Counted from the stretch's first letter, positions 28,711-38,010 are shown. The stretch: 64,000 nt of DNA from Stutzerimonas azotifigens (GCF_013522725.1 NZ_JAAMRF010000008.1:124001-188000); one strand, 5' to 3'. Program-made: numbers and translations. Notes: generated from the sequence alone by a model not told the origin.

Positions 28711-29181
28711 ATGGCCGAGCCGCCTGCTTCCAACCTCGCGTTGCCGCGCCGCTCGCTGCTTGCGGCACTGCTCATCGGTATCGGCCTGATGGCCGCGGTG
28801 GACGAGATCCTCTTCCACCAAATTCTCGCTTGGCACCATTTCTTCGATCGCTCCACGTCTGCCGTCGGGCTGCTCTCCGACGGTTTGTTGCATGCCGCTG
28901 AAGTGATCCTGCTGGTCGCAGGCTTCTTTCTCTATGCCGACCTGCAGCGCAGCGGCCAACTGGTGCGTGGCCATGCGTGGGCGGGCCTGTTCCTCGGCAT
29001 GGGCGGCTTCCAGCTGTTCGACGGATTGGTCAACCACAAGGTGCTGCGCCTGCATCAGGTGCGCTATGTGGACCCATTGCTGCTTTACGACCTCGCCTGG
29101 AACGGCGCGGCGTTGCTGCTGCTGGCGATCGGTCTGGTGCTGCTGCGTCGTGCGCGCCTTACGTCAGGGGCGCGGGGCTAA
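28711..29181 (+). CDS. DUF2243 membrane protein
   Basis: A 156-residue protein with four membrane helices (about 13-34, 52-72, 86-104 and 128-148). The segments AVDEILFHQILAWHH and FDGLVNHKVLRLHQVR carry the conserved histidine pattern of DUF2243. The start at 28711 follows GGAG by eight bases. It abuts the CtaG-like gene (TAA immediately followed by ATG), so the two proteins are likely to be made together. The conserved histidines and the partner suggest a metal or heme-oxidase related role, which is inference. Confidence 0.85.
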   Translation: MAEPPASNLALPRRSLLAALLIGIGLMAAVDEILFHQILAWHHFFDRSTSAVGLLSDGLLHAAEVILLVAGFFLYADLQRSGQLVRGHAWAGLFLGMGGFQLFDGLVNHKVLRLHQVRYVDPLLLYDLAWNGAALLLLAIGLVLLRRARLTSGARG

Positions 29182-29952
29182 ATGTTGCACACCTTCGCCT
29201 GGCTGTTGCCGACGCTCCTGCTCGGCACCTACCTGACTGGGGTCGTCGTGCGGCTGCGCGCCGGCGGCGAGTGGGACGGGCTCCGGCTGGGGAGTTTCGT
29301 CGTCGGTTGTGCGTTGCTGGTGCTGGCCTTGTTGCCGCCGCTGATGGCGTGGGCGCACGCCGACCCGCGCGGGCACATGCTCCAGCATCTGCTGCTGGGA
29401 ATGTTCGCGCCGCTCGCTTTGATGCTCGGCCGGCCGCTCAGCCTGCTGTTGCGCACCCTGCCGCAGCGCCATGCACGGCAAGCGGTGCTAGTACTCGGCT
29501 CGGCGCCCATGCTGGCGCTGACCCACCCGGTGACGGCGCTGCTGCTGGATGTCGGCGGGCTCTATCTGCTCTACCTGACGCCGCTGTTCGCCGCCAGCCT
29601 GGAGGACGCGCTGCTGGGCGGCTGGCTGCATCTGCATTTCCTGCTGGCCGGCTACCTGTTCGCCTGGTCGATCGCCGGCCCCGATCCGGCGCCGGCCCGT
29701 CCAGGTTTCGGGTTGCGGCTGGGCGTATTGTTCGTCGCCATCGCCGCCCACGGCATCCTCGCCAAGCTGATGTATGGCTACGGATTTCCTCGCGGCACGG
29801 CGTTCATGCCCGAGCAGCTGGAGGCGGCTGCCCGCCTGATGTACTACGGCGGCAGCCTGGCCGAACTATTGCTGGTAGCGTTGCTGTTCGCCGGTCGGCA
29901 GGGCAGGCGCTGGCGCGCCGGTGTACTTGCACCACAAGGCCTGTCGCGCTGA
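29182..29952 (+). CDS. ctaG: Cytochrome c oxidase assembly factor, caa3_CtaG family
   Basis: A 256-residue integral membrane protein with about seven helices. Conserved family histidines are in HADPRGHMLQHLLLGM (about 55-70), LTHPVTALLL, WLHLHFLLAGYLFAW and AAHGILAKLMYG. The Bacillus-type CtaG family is needed for copper-dependent caa3 oxidase assembly and is unrelated to the Cox11 protein also named CtaG. No oxidase structural gene is adjacent. Its stop codon abuts that of the convergent aspartokinase gene. Confidence 0.88.
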   Translation: MLHTFAWLLPTLLLGTYLTGVVVRLRAGGEWDGLRLGSFVVGCALLVLALLPPLMAWAHADPRGHMLQHLLLGMFAPLALMLGRPLSLLLRTLPQRHARQAVLVLGSAPMLALTHPVTALLLDVGGLYLLYLTPLFAASLEDALLGGWLHLHFLLAGYLFAWSIAGPDPAPARPGFGLRLGVLFVAIAAHGILAKLMYGYGFPRGTAFMPEQLEAAARLMYYGGSLAELLLVALLFAGRQGRRWRAGVLAPQGLSR

Positions 29953-31383
29953 TCAGGCCGCGGCGATCACATCGCCGTGGTTCTCCGGCTCGATCAGCGC
30001 TTGATGCAGCGCGGCGACGGCGGCGGCGTAGTCTTCCTCGCGCACCACGCATTGCATTTCCACCTGGCGGATCGACTGGTGCACCGCCTGCACGCTGATG
30101 CCGGCGGCGGCGAGCGCCGCGACGGTTCGGGCGAGGATGCCGTTGACCTTCATGTCCGAGCCGATCGCCGAGACGATGGCCAGCTTGTGCACCCGCACCT
30201 CGGCGGCCGGGTAGCGCTCCTCGATCAGCCGGGTGGCGCGGTTGATCAGCTTGCGCGAGCCATCGGCATAGTAGGTGATGCTGTTGGCGTCCGAATCCTT
30301 GTTCACCACGTAGAGCTTGAGCTGCTTGAGCAGGCGGCTGATCTCCATGTCGTAGCCGACGTCACCGAGCATCTCCTGATCGAACACCTCGATGCCGAAC
30401 ACGTCGTTGCGCCCGGCGATGATTTCGACGCAGGGCCGCTCGCTCTTGTAATCCTGGCTGATCAGCGTGCCGCCGTGCTCGGGTTCGAAGGCGTTCTTGA
30501 TTCTCAACTCCACGCCGGCCCGCCGCAGGGTACGCGCCGCCTTCGGGTGGATGGCCTCCATGCCGAGATTGGACAACTGGTCGGCGACGTCATAGTTGGT
30601 CCGGCCGATGGTCACCACGCGGTCGGCACCGACCAGGTTCGGATCGGCGCTGGAAAGGTGGAACTCCTTGTGGATGATCGCCTCTCGCGCACCGGTGGCG
30701 GCGGCGATCTGGGCGAAGGTGATCTCGCTGTAGCCGCGGTCGAAGGTATTCATCAACCCTTCGCTGCAATGGGTGTAACCGGTGGCCACCGCCAGCTCGC
30801 TGGCCAGGTCGATGCCCTCGAAGCTCTCGCGGATCATCTGCTCGAACGGTTGCGGCGACTCCAGGTGCCAGCCGGTGAGGTCCACCAGCCGAGCACGGAC
30901 GCCGCGCCCCTTGAGGGCGAGCACGGTGTTGAAGGCGCTGTGCGCCTCACCGAGCGAGGCGAGCATCTCGCGGACCTTCATCAGGTGTTCGCTGAGCTGG
31001 AAGTGGCCGTAGCTGCACAGCTGCTGCAGGCTTTGCATGCAGGCGCGTACGTCGTCGATGCGGGCGTTGATGAAGGCATTGGCCGACTGGCGTTCGAACT
31101 GGCCGCCGAACAACTCGGCGTTGCGTGCGAGCATGCGCAGGCGCACGCCTTCGAGCGCATCGAGCCAGGCCCCCTCGCTGTGGGCGTCGGCGAAGCGCTG
31201 GTAGACGCCCGGCTCGCCGGTCTTCTTGTGTTCGAGCAGCAGGTTGGTCATGCCGGCGTAAGCCGAGACCACGAACACCCGCTGATAGAGCGCGCTGCCC
31301 TGGCGTCCGCCGACGAGGATGTTGTCGAGGACTTCTTCGAAGCGGCTCATGGAGGTGCCGCCGATCTTTTCTACGGTGTGCAT
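29953..31383 (-). CDS. ask_ect: Ectoine-pathway aspartokinase
   Basis: A 476-residue aspartate kinase. The N-terminus VEKIGGTSMSRF carries the KxGGTS nucleotide site, and two ACT-type segments lie near the C-terminus (IEVFDQEMLGDVGYD and VSAIGSDMKVNGILARTVAAL). The start at 31383 is preceded by GGGA. It is the last gene of the ectoine cluster and supplies aspartyl phosphate for aspartate semialdehyde, the ectoine precursor. Specialised Ask_Ect enzymes are held to be less inhibited by lysine and threonine, letting the cell make ectoine in bulk; this property is known for the family and not shown here. Confidence 0.94.
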   Translation of the reverse strand: MHTVEKIGGTSMSRFEEVLDNILVGGRQGSALYQRVFVVSAYAGMTNLLLEHKKTGEPGVYQRFADAHSEGAWLDALEGVRLRMLARNAELFGGQFERQSANAFINARIDDVRACMQSLQQLCSYGHFQLSEHLMKVREMLASLGEAHSAFNTVLALKGRGVRARLVDLTGWHLESPQPFEQMIRESFEGIDLASELAVATGYTHCSEGLMNTFDRGYSEITFAQIAAATGAREAIIHKEFHLSSADPNLVGADRVVTIGRTNYDVADQLSNLGMEAIHPKAARTLRRAGVELRIKNAFEPEHGGTLISQDYKSERPCVEIIAGRNDVFGIEVFDQEMLGDVGYDMEISRLLKQLKLYVVNKDSDANSITYYADGSRKLINRATRLIEERYPAAEVRVHKLAIVSAIGSDMKVNGILARTVAALAAAGISVQAVHQSIRQVEMQCVVREEDYAAAVAALHQALIEPENHGDVIAAA

Positions 31384-31508
31384 GGTGTTCCCATTGTTCA
31401 GGCCTTCGCCGACCCTGTCGGGGTGCTGGGCGGAGGCGCTCGATGAATTCGTCCTCCCGGCAGGCAGCGGCCGGGCAGGCGGTGCGGGCGCCATGCCCGC
31501 CAGCGTCT

Positions 31509-32426
31509 TCAGCGGTAGCGTTGCGGTGCGATGGCGAGCGGTGCGAAATCGTCGCGCTCGGCGACGAAGTCAGGGCGTGGACTGCGTCCGCAGAAGGGCG
31601 CCCGCACAGCGTTGTCGACCGCGTTGTAGACGTAGAACAGGTTGCTGCGCGCGCTCGGGGTGATGTTGCCGTTGGAGCCGTGCATGGTGTTGCAATCGAA
31701 GAACACCACGCTGCCGGCCGGGCCGGTGGCGGTGTCGATGCCGTAACGGTTCGCCAGCTCGGTGAGGCTGTTGTCGTCCGGCACGCCGATTTCCTGCTTG
31801 CGCAGGGAGTTTTCGTAGTGATTCTCCGGCGTTTCGCCAACGCAGCGGATGTAGTGCCGGTGCGAGCCGGGAATCAGCATCAGCGGGCCGTTATGCGGCT
31901 CGTTGTCGGTCAGCAGGATCGAGCAGGACAAGGCGCGCATGCGCGGCATGCCGTCTTCGGTGTGCCAGGTCTCGAAATCCGAGTGCCAGTAGAACTCCTT
32001 GCCGTTGAAGCCGGGTTTGAAGTTCATCCGCGACTGATGCACGTAGAGCTCGCCGCCGAGGATGAAGTGGGCGATGCCGGCGGTGCGCTCGTCCCGGGCG
32101 ATGCGGGCGAACAGCGGGTTGTCGCTGTGGATGTCGAATACCGAACGGATGGCGCCGCTGCCGGGCTCCTTGATGGTCTTGCCGGAGTCGGCGACGGCCG
32201 AGTCCTGGCGCATGCGGTCGAGCTCCTGGCGAAACAGCGTGACTTCTTCGGCGCTGAACAGGTTCGGTATCACGAGGTAGCCGTCGCGCTCGAAGCGCTC
32301 GATCTGCTCGGGCGAAATCGGCGCGTTTTCCAGGTCGTTGCGATAGACCACCGGGTCCAGACGCTCCTGCCAGCTCGGCTGGGGCTGCTGGCGCGAGGGG
32401 TAGAGGTCTGCTTGCACGGGATTCAC
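31509..32426 (-). CDS. ectD: Ectoine 5-hydroxylase
   Basis: A Fe(II)/2-oxoglutarate dioxygenase that converts ectoine to 5-hydroxyectoine. Iron ligands are visible as His148/Asp150 in FYWHSDFETWHTEDG and His249 in DCNTMHGSNGN; Arg near the C-terminus would bind 2-oxoglutarate. The start GTG at 32426 has AAGGAG eight bases upstream. A second GTG three codons later (32417) would give the 302 residues I recall for P. stutzeri EctD but has a poorly placed ribosome site. A 69-bp inverted-repeat element lies between ectC and this gene. Confidence 0.95.
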   Translation of the reverse strand: MNPVQADLYPSRQQPQPSWQERLDPVVYRNDLENAPISPEQIERFERDGYLVIPNLFSAEEVTLFRQELDRMRQDSAVADSGKTIKEPGSGAIRSVFDIHSDNPLFARIARDERTAGIAHFILGGELYVHQSRMNFKPGFNGKEFYWHSDFETWHTEDGMPRMRALSCSILLTDNEPHNGPLMLIPGSHRHYIRCVGETPENHYENSLRKQEIGVPDDNSLTELANRYGIDTATGPAGSVVFFDCNTMHGSNGNITPSARSNLFYVYNAVDNAVRAPFCGRSPRPDFVAERDDFAPLAIAPQRYR

Positions 32427-32456
32427 TTCAAGTTCTCCTTGGATTCCTTCGGATCT

Positions 32457-32525
32457 GTAGGGCGGGTGCAACCCGCCGCAGCGATACCTGGGTGGTTCCG
32501 TGCTGGCGGGTTTCACCCTCCCTAC
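32457..32525. repeat. 69-bp double-hairpin repeat between ectC and ectD
   Basis: Two inward-facing copies of a GTAGGG-GGCGGGTTxxACCCGCC type palindrome. The left copy is GTAGGGCGGGTGCAACCCGCC broken over two hairpin arms (GGCGGGT/ACCCGCC). The right copy reads GGCGGGTTTCACCCTCC and ends in CCCTAC. The ends GTAGGG/CCCTAC are perfect inverts. It looks like a BIME-type paired REP and sits inside the ectoine operon. Confidence 0.7.
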
Positions 32526-32554
32526 GCTCTGGCACGCAATGGGCGAACCCGTTA

Positions 32555-32953
32555 TCAGGCGACGGTTTCGGCTTCCAGCGGGTAGACGCCGGTCTCGTCG
32601 TGCACTTCCTTGCCGTTAAGTGGCGGGTTGAAGACGCAGGCCAGCTTCATCTCTTCGCTGCCGCCGCGCAGCAGGTGCTCGTCGTGCTTGTCGAGGACGT
32701 ACAGGGTGCCGGGCTCGATCGTGTAGATCTTGCCATCGGCAATGGTCTCGATTTCGCCGTTGCCGCTGATGCAGTACACCGACTCCAGATGGTTCTGGTA
32801 GTGGATATGCGTCTCGGTGTTGGCGTAGATCGTGGTGATGTGGAAGGAGAACCCCATCTTGTCGTCCTTGAGCAGCATGCGGGTGCTGTCCCAGGTTTCG
32901 GTGACGATCTTGCGGTCCGAGTTTTCGCACTCAGCGAGGGTACGTACGATCAT
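32555..32953 (-). CDS. ectC: L-ectoine synthase
   Basis: A 132-residue cupin enzyme that closes N-gamma-acetyl-diaminobutyrate to ectoine. The cupin stretch [19 protein letters not shown] and the second motif [18 protein letters not shown] are clear, and the [23 protein letters not shown] start is typical. The ATG at 32953 has AAGGAG eight bases upstream. It follows ectB by 16 bases and is about 130 bases before ectD on the same strand. Confidence 0.97.
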   Translation of the reverse strand: MIVRTLAECENSDRKIVTETWDSTRMLLKDDKMGFSFHITTIYANTETHIHYQNHLESVYCISGNGEIETIADGKIYTIEPGTLYVLDKHDEHLLRGGSEEMKLACVFNPPLNGKEVHDETGVYPLEAETVA

Positions 32954-32969
32954 GTTCTGTTCTCCTTTT

Positions 32970-34247
32970 TTAAGACGCTTGGTTGGCGGCCTGCTCACCC
33001 ATCACCGCGGCGAACGCGCGATCCAGGATGCCGAGTGCCTTGTCGATCTGCTCGTCGCTGATGATCAGCGGGCAGAGGCACTTGACCACTTCGCTGTGGG
33101 CGCCGCTGGTTTCGATCACCAGGCCGTTCTCGAAGGCGTGGCGGCAGACCGCGGCGGCGGTATCGCCGTCCGGGCAGCCGATGCCGAGCATCATTCCGCG
33201 CCCCTTCAGATGCAGGGAATCTGGGCCATGGCGGCGGACGATGCGTTGCATGCCATCGGCGATGCGCTTGCCCTTGGCGCGCACGCTGGCGGCGAACTGA
33301 TCGTCCTGCCAGAAATGCTCGATGGCCGCAGCGGCAGTGACGAAGGCGTGGTTGTTGCCGCGGAAGGTGCCGTTGTGCTCGCCCGGCTTCCACTGATCCA
33401 GCTCCTTGCGCAGCAACAGCATGGCGAACGGCAGGCCGAAGCCCGACAGCGACTTGGACAGGGTGATCATGTCCGGCTTGATGCCCATCTCTTCGAAGCT
33501 GAAGAAGGTTCCGGTGCGGCCACAGCCGGCCTGGATGTCATCGATGATCAGCAGCATGTCGTGCTTGCGGCAGAGCTTTTCCAGCTTGCGAACCCAGTCG
33601 GCCGAGGCGGCGTTCAGCCCGCCTTCGCCCTGGACCACCTCGACGATCACCGCGGCGGGCTTGTCGATGCCGCTGGAAGGGTCGGACAGCAGTTTGTCCA
33701 TCATCGCGACCGTGCTGACCTTCTCGCCGAAGTAGTTGGCGTAGGGCATGCGGCTCACGTCGCTCAGCGCGACGCCAGCAGCGCCTCGATGGTGGCCGTT
33801 ACCGGTCGCTGCCAGGGCGCCGATGCTGCAGCCGTGGAAACCGTTGGTGAAGCTGATGACGTTGTTGCGGCCGGTGACCTTGCGCGCCAGCTTCAGCGCC
33901 GCCTCGACCGCGTTGGTCCCGGTCGGGCCGGTGAACTGCATCAGGTAGCCGTCCATGCCGCGTGGCGTGAGAATCAGTCGGCTGAAGGTTTCGAGGAAGC
34001 GCTCCTTGGCGTCCGAATACATGTCCAGGCCGTGGGTGATGCCGTCGGCGCTGATGTAGTCGATCAGTGCCTGCTTGAGCACCGGATGGTTGTGGCCGTA
34101 GTTGAGCGTGCCGGCGCCAGCGAGGAAGTCGATGTAGCGCTTGCCTTCGCGGGTCACCAGCTCGGCGCCCTGCGCCTGCTTGAACACCACCGGGAAGGAG
34201 CGGCAATAGCTGCGGACGGATGATTCGTGCAGTTCGAAAATGTTCAT
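32970..34247 (-). CDS. ectB: Diaminobutyrate--2-oxoglutarate transaminase
   Basis: A 425-residue class III PLP aminotransferase that converts aspartate semialdehyde to 2,4-diaminobutyrate, the first committed ectoine step. The family core is visible: [48 protein letters not shown], and the Schiff-base lysine in [11 protein letters not shown]. The ATG at 34247 (MNIFELHES) has a strong AGAGGAG site six bases upstream, so independent initiation is expected. Unusually, no stop codon separates it from ectA: the upstream acetyltransferase frame runs straight into this gene in frame. Confidence 0.96.
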   Translation of the reverse strand: MNIFELHESSVRSYCRSFPVVFKQAQGAELVTREGKRYIDFLAGAGTLNYGHNHPVLKQALIDYISADGITHGLDMYSDAKERFLETFSRLILTPRGMDGYLMQFTGPTGTNAVEAALKLARKVTGRNNVISFTNGFHGCSIGALAATGNGHHRGAAGVALSDVSRMPYANYFGEKVSTVAMMDKLLSDPSSGIDKPAAVIVEVVQGEGGLNAASADWVRKLEKLCRKHDMLLIIDDIQAGCGRTGTFFSFEEMGIKPDMITLSKSLSGFGLPFAMLLLRKELDQWKPGEHNGTFRGNNHAFVTAAAAIEHFWQDDQFAASVRAKGKRIADGMQRIVRRHGPDSLHLKGRGMMLGIGCPDGDTAAAVCRHAFENGLVIETSGAHSEVVKCLCPLIISDEQIDKALGILDRAFAAVMGEQAANQAS

Positions 34248-34838
34248 GGAGTCTCCTCTCGTTGTTCTTCTGGGGATGTCGCTTTCACCCGTGGCCGGCT
34301 GCAGCGGACCTGCTCGATAGAGGACTTCGTCCTCGTGGCGGCCGGCGAAATGCTCGGCGCGGGAAAATAGCGTGCGGATGCTGTGCTGCACGCCCAGACG
34401 GGCAAAGGCGCGTTTGAACAGCGCTTGCGAGGCGCCGTTGTCCGGCGAGATGGTGGTTTCGAGAAAGCGCACGCCCTGGGCGGCGACCCGCTCGGTCAGC
34501 GTCAGCAGCATGCGCAGGGCCAGGCCCTGACCGCGCATCGACGCATCGACCGCGACCTGCCAGACGAACAGGGTGTCCGGGCGCGAAGGGGGGCGGTATC
34601 CGGAAATGAAGCCCACCAGTTCGCCCTGGGCGTTTTCCGCGGCGATGGCGGTGTCGGCGAAATCGGAGCACTGCAGCAGGTTGCAGTAGACCGAATTGGT
34701 GTCCAGCGGCTGGCAGCGAGCTACCAGTGAATGAAGGTCGTGGCCGTCGCCGTCGGTAGGGCGACGGAGGGTGACGGGTACAGAAATCAAAACAAGTTCC
34801 TTGGTTTTAGTTATCGAATCCTTTTTAAGGTTAAACAC
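34248..34838 (-). CDS. ectA: Diaminobutyrate acetyltransferase, no stop codon, runs in frame into ectB
   Basis: A GNAT-fold acetyltransferase (about 175 residues of recognisable domain) that acetylates 2,4-diaminobutyrate. The acetyl-CoA signature VDASMRGQGLALRML and the substrate-side segment PLDTNSVYCNLLQCSDFADT are clear. The start is taken as GTG at 34838; a TTG at 34790 that follows AAGGAA is an alternative. After LYRAGPLQ, where the family normally ends, the frame continues for about 20 residues and enters ectB at its ATG, giving a possible 622-residue EctA-EctB protein. In the other two frames a stop would occur just here (GGG-TGA, or CCA-TGA overlapping the ectB start), so a small indel may have removed the original stop. 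Confidence 0.9.
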
Positions 34839-35444
34839 ATCGAAGCGATTATCTCAACCCAAGGACTGCTATCGCCTGCTGATATCCAGTAGTTCATTGG
34901 CTTGAATTAACGCGGCGCGGTTAATTGATTGCGCGTTCAATATGCGCGTTGCGTTGCGATAAATAATGGCGCAGCGGACAAGAGCCTGTTCAGTCATTGT
35001 CGCGCAGAAACAGTTCAGCTTTTGTGGCCCATGGTCACGGCGGATTTTCCCGGTCTTTCGCTCTGTAGGCGTTGATTTTACTGGGCTGCTGCCGTTCGTC
35101 GATCCGGCTGGTACAGTCGGGTAGTTCGCAATGGAGCGCACGCGGATATAGGCCCGGAAACTACCGTGGCGGTGCGCTTGATAGTCGGCTCTGCTAACGG
35201 CCTGATCTGAGCGAGAGATATCGGCTGAACTAAGCGTTCTCTCAGGAAGTTCACCTTCGCTGCGCGAGGAGTAAATAAAGCTGTAACCGAATCTTGTCAG
35301 CGGTGCGTATAGATAGTTGTTTATGGCGATCGAACGGCCAATGAAAATATCCAGTTTGAAACAGTGCATGAACGGGCCGCAGCCCGCATGAGCGCGGGCT
35401 ATCGGCGATGCAGGGCAGGCGGCTTTTTCAGACGGCGGTACCGC
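34839..35444. other. AT-richer gap between zwf and the ectoine operon
   Basis: About 600 bases with visibly lower GC than the flanking genes. A 166-codon open frame on the minus strand (34869-35369) has codon use unlike its neighbours, no good ribosome site and no recognisable family, so it is not called as a gene. The ectoine promoter must lie here; several AT-rich hexamers are present but none forms a convincing -35/-10 pair. A perfect hairpin (AGCCCGC/GCGGGCT, 35381-35400) without a T-run lies 45 bases beyond zwf and may help end its transcript. Confidence 0.5.
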
Positions 35445-36887
35445 TCATTGCCACCAGCGAAAGCCCTTGCGCTCCAGTAGCTGGTGCGCCTGCTCGGGGC
35501 CGTCGCTGCCGGCAGGATAAGGTCGCGGTTTGCGGTAATGTTCCTGCCAGCCCTTGAGGATCGGGTCTACCCAGCGCCAGGCCGCTTCGACTTCGTCGCG
35601 GCGCATGAACAGTGTGGAGTCGCCTTCGATGACGTCCAGTAGCAACCGCTCGTAGGCTTCCCAGCGGCGGGTCTGGCGAAACGCCTGGGCCAGGTTGAGG
35701 TCGAGCTCGACGGGTTCGAGTTGCATCCCTTTGCCGGGCGCCTTGGCCATCAGCTGCAGGCTGATGCTTTCTTCCGGTTGCAGACGGATGACCAGGCGAT
35801 TGACCTGGCCGTTCTGGAACAGCATGTGCGGCACCGGCTTGAAGGTCACCACGATCTCCGAGCTCTTCTTCGCCAGGCGCTTGCCGGTACGCAGATAGAA
35901 GGGCACACCGGCCCAGCGCCAGTTGTCGACTCCAGCCTGAACGGCGACGAAGGTTTCGGTATCGCTGTCGTTGTCGACATTTTTTTCGAAGTAGTAGGCC
36001 GGCACGTCATGTCCGCCGATGCGTCCGGCGGTGTATTGGCCGCGTACGGTCTTGTCCATCACGTCCATGCCGGTGATCGGCTTGAGCGCTTCGAGCACCT
36101 TGACTTTCTCGCCGCGCACCGACTTGGCATCGAAGCGCACCGGGGCCTCCATCGCCACCAGGCACAGCAGCTGCAACAGGTGGTTCTGCAGCATGTCGCG
36201 CATCGCACCGGCGTGGTCGTAGTAACCGCCGCGATTCTCGACGCCCAGGGTTTCCGACACGCTGATCTGCACGTGCTCGATATGGCCGGCGCGCCAGATG
36301 GGCTCGAACAGGGCGTTGGCGAACCGCAGCGCCATGAGGTTCTGCACGGTCTCCTTGCCCAGGTAATGATCGATCCGGTAGATCCGCGACTCGGCGAACA
36401 CCTCGCCAATGGCCTCGTTGATTTCCAACGCCGAGTCCAGAGAATGGCCGATGGGCTTCTCCAGCACGATGCGCGACGCCTGACCGGCAAGGCCCGCGCT
36501 TTCCAGATGCGAGGCGATGTCGCGGAACAGGCGTGGTGCGGTGGCCAGGTAGTAGACGCGGATCCGTCCGTCCTGCTGCCCGAGGTGGTGGGCCAGGCGA
36601 ACGAACTCGCCCCGCTGGGTGGCGTCGAGCGTGAAGTAATCGAGGCGCTGGGCGAAATCCAGCCAGGTTTCGGGCTGAAAGTCGGCCTGGGCCACCTGAG
36701 CGCGGCAATGGCGCTCGGCCAGGGCCAGGTAGGCGTCGCGGTCGAGTTCCTGGCGCGCCAAGGCGAGGATGCGCACACCATCATTGAGCCGCTTGTCGCG
36801 GTGCAGGTGATAGAGCGCGGGAATCAGCTTGTGCAGGGCCAGATCGCCGGTGCCGCCAAACACGAGCATGTCACAGGATGTGGACAT
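35445..36887 (-). CDS. zwf: Glucose-6-phosphate 1-dehydrogenase
   Basis: A 480-residue NADP-linked dehydrogenase that opens the Entner-Doudoroff and pentose-phosphate routes by oxidising glucose-6-phosphate to 6-phosphogluconolactone. The dinucleotide motif GGTGDLALHKLIPALY is at 11-26 and the substrate-site signature RIDHYLGKE at about 174-182. The gene is divergent from hexR across a perfect HexR operator. In many pseudomonads zwf is followed by pgl and eda; here nothing of that kind follows, and an AT-rich gap leads to the ectoine cluster. Confidence 0.97.
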   Translation of the reverse strand: MSTSCDMLVFGGTGDLALHKLIPALYHLHRDKRLNDGVRILALARQELDRDAYLALAERHCRAQVAQADFQPETWLDFAQRLDYFTLDATQRGEFVRLAHHLGQQDGRIRVYYLATAPRLFRDIASHLESAGLAGQASRIVLEKPIGHSLDSALEINEAIGEVFAESRIYRIDHYLGKETVQNLMALRFANALFEPIWRAGHIEHVQISVSETLGVENRGGYYDHAGAMRDMLQNHLLQLLCLVAMEAPVRFDAKSVRGEKVKVLEALKPITGMDVMDKTVRGQYTAGRIGGHDVPAYYFEKNVDNDSDTETFVAVQAGVDNWRWAGVPFYLRTGKRLAKKSSEIVVTFKPVPHMLFQNGQVNRLVIRLQPEESISLQLMAKAPGKGMQLEPVELDLNLAQAFRQTRRWEAYERLLLDVIEGDSTLFMRRDEVEAAWRWVDPILKGWQEHYRKPRPYPAGSDGPEQAHQLLERKGFRWWQ

Positions 36888-36930
36888 CGAATGCTTCCCC
36901 CGGAAGGTTGGGTGGGCGCTGGCCGCCAGC

Positions 36931-36947
36931 TTGTAGTATAACTACAA
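36931..36947. promoter_or_regulatory. HexR operator between zwf and hexR
   Basis: TTGTAGTATAACTACAA is a perfect palindrome around a central base and matches the established HexR consensus (TGTARTWWWAYTACA). It is 44 bases upstream of zwf and 89 bases upstream of hexR. KDPG is the known ligand that lifts HexR repression. Confidence 0.93.
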
Positions 36948-37035
36948 GCCCACTACACCCAGCCGGCAGCTATTGGCGTACGTTACAGCCCGTGTCGCCC
37001 CGTCTGCCAGCCGTCGAGCATAGCGAGACCGCACC

Positions 37036-37902
37036 GTGAATCTGCTGCAACACATCGCTCAATCGAGAAATCTGCTGCGCAAGTCGGAACTCAAGGTAGC
37101 CGATCACGTGCTGCTCGATCCGGCTGCGGTGATGCACAGTTCGATGGCCGACCTGGCCCAGGCGGTAGGGGTCAGCGAGCCGACCATCGTGCGCTTCTGC
37201 CGCGCCATCGGTTGCGTCGGCTTTCAGGACCTCAAGCTCAAGCTTGCACAGAGTCTGGCCGCCGGGGCCAGCTTTGGCCAGTTCGCCATCAGCGAGAACG
37301 ACTCGGTCGCCGACTTCAGCATGAAGATCTTCGACACCACGCTGCACACCCTGATCGAAATCCGCGAAAAGCTCGATCCGGTGGCGCTGGAGAAGGCCAT
37401 CGGCCTGTGCTCCAAGGCACAGCGCATCGAGTTCTACGGTTTCGGCGCCTCCGGGGCGGTGGCCGCCGATGCCCAGCACAAGTTCTTCCGCCTGCTGCTC
37501 AACGCCGCGGCCTACTCCGACCCGCACATGCAGGCGATGTCGGCCATCACCCTCAAGCCGTCGGACGTTGCCGTCTGCATTTCCCAGTCCGGGCGTTCCA
37601 AGGACCTGCTGATCACCGCCAACGTGGTGCGTGAAGCCGGTGCATCGCTGATCGCCCTGTGCCCGGGGCAGACGCCACTGGCCGACCTGGCCACGGTGAA
37701 CCTGGCGATCGACGTGCAGGAAGACACCGAGATCTACACCCCGCTGACCTCGCGTATCGCCCATCTGGTGGTGATCGACGTGCTGGCCATGGGCGTGGCG
37801 ATGGCGCGCGGCCCGAGCCTGGTGAACCACCTCAAGAGCGTCAAACGCAGTCTGCGTAGCCTGCGTCTGTCGCCCAAGACGATAAAGCCCCAGGAAGACT
37901 GA
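37036..37902 (+). CDS. hexR: HexR, RpiR-family repressor of glucose catabolism
   Basis: A 288-residue RpiR/MurR-type regulator. The N-terminal helix-turn-helix covers about residues 1-77 (MADLAQAVGVSEPTIVRFCRAIG), and a SIS sugar-phosphate domain starts near 125 (RIEFYGFGASGAVAADAQHKF, VCISQSGRSKDLL). It represses zwf and other Entner-Doudoroff genes and responds to 2-keto-3-deoxy-6-phosphogluconate. The divergent placement from zwf and the operator between them are the standard pseudomonad arrangement. Confidence 0.96.
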   Translation: MNLLQHIAQSRNLLRKSELKVADHVLLDPAAVMHSSMADLAQAVGVSEPTIVRFCRAIGCVGFQDLKLKLAQSLAAGASFGQFAISENDSVADFSMKIFDTTLHTLIEIREKLDPVALEKAIGLCSKAQRIEFYGFGASGAVAADAQHKFFRLLLNAAAYSDPHMQAMSAITLKPSDVAVCISQSGRSKDLLITANVVREAGASLIALCPGQTPLADLATVNLAIDVQEDTEIYTPLTSRIAHLVVIDVLAMGVAMARGPSLVNHLKSVKRSLRSLRLSPKTIKPQED

Positions 37903-38010
37903 ACGCAACGCCGCACGGCAGCTGTCATCGCAGCGTCATGGCGGCGTCCTCGCCCTGTCATTTCAAGCTCCGATGCTGAGACTCCCACAACCGCTTCCGG
38001 GAGAATTGGC

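Noticed and set aside
34869-35369. A 166-codon minus-strand frame upstream of ectA
   Set aside because: No ribosome site, no family resemblance (not an EctR/MarR regulator), and codon use unlike the neighbours.
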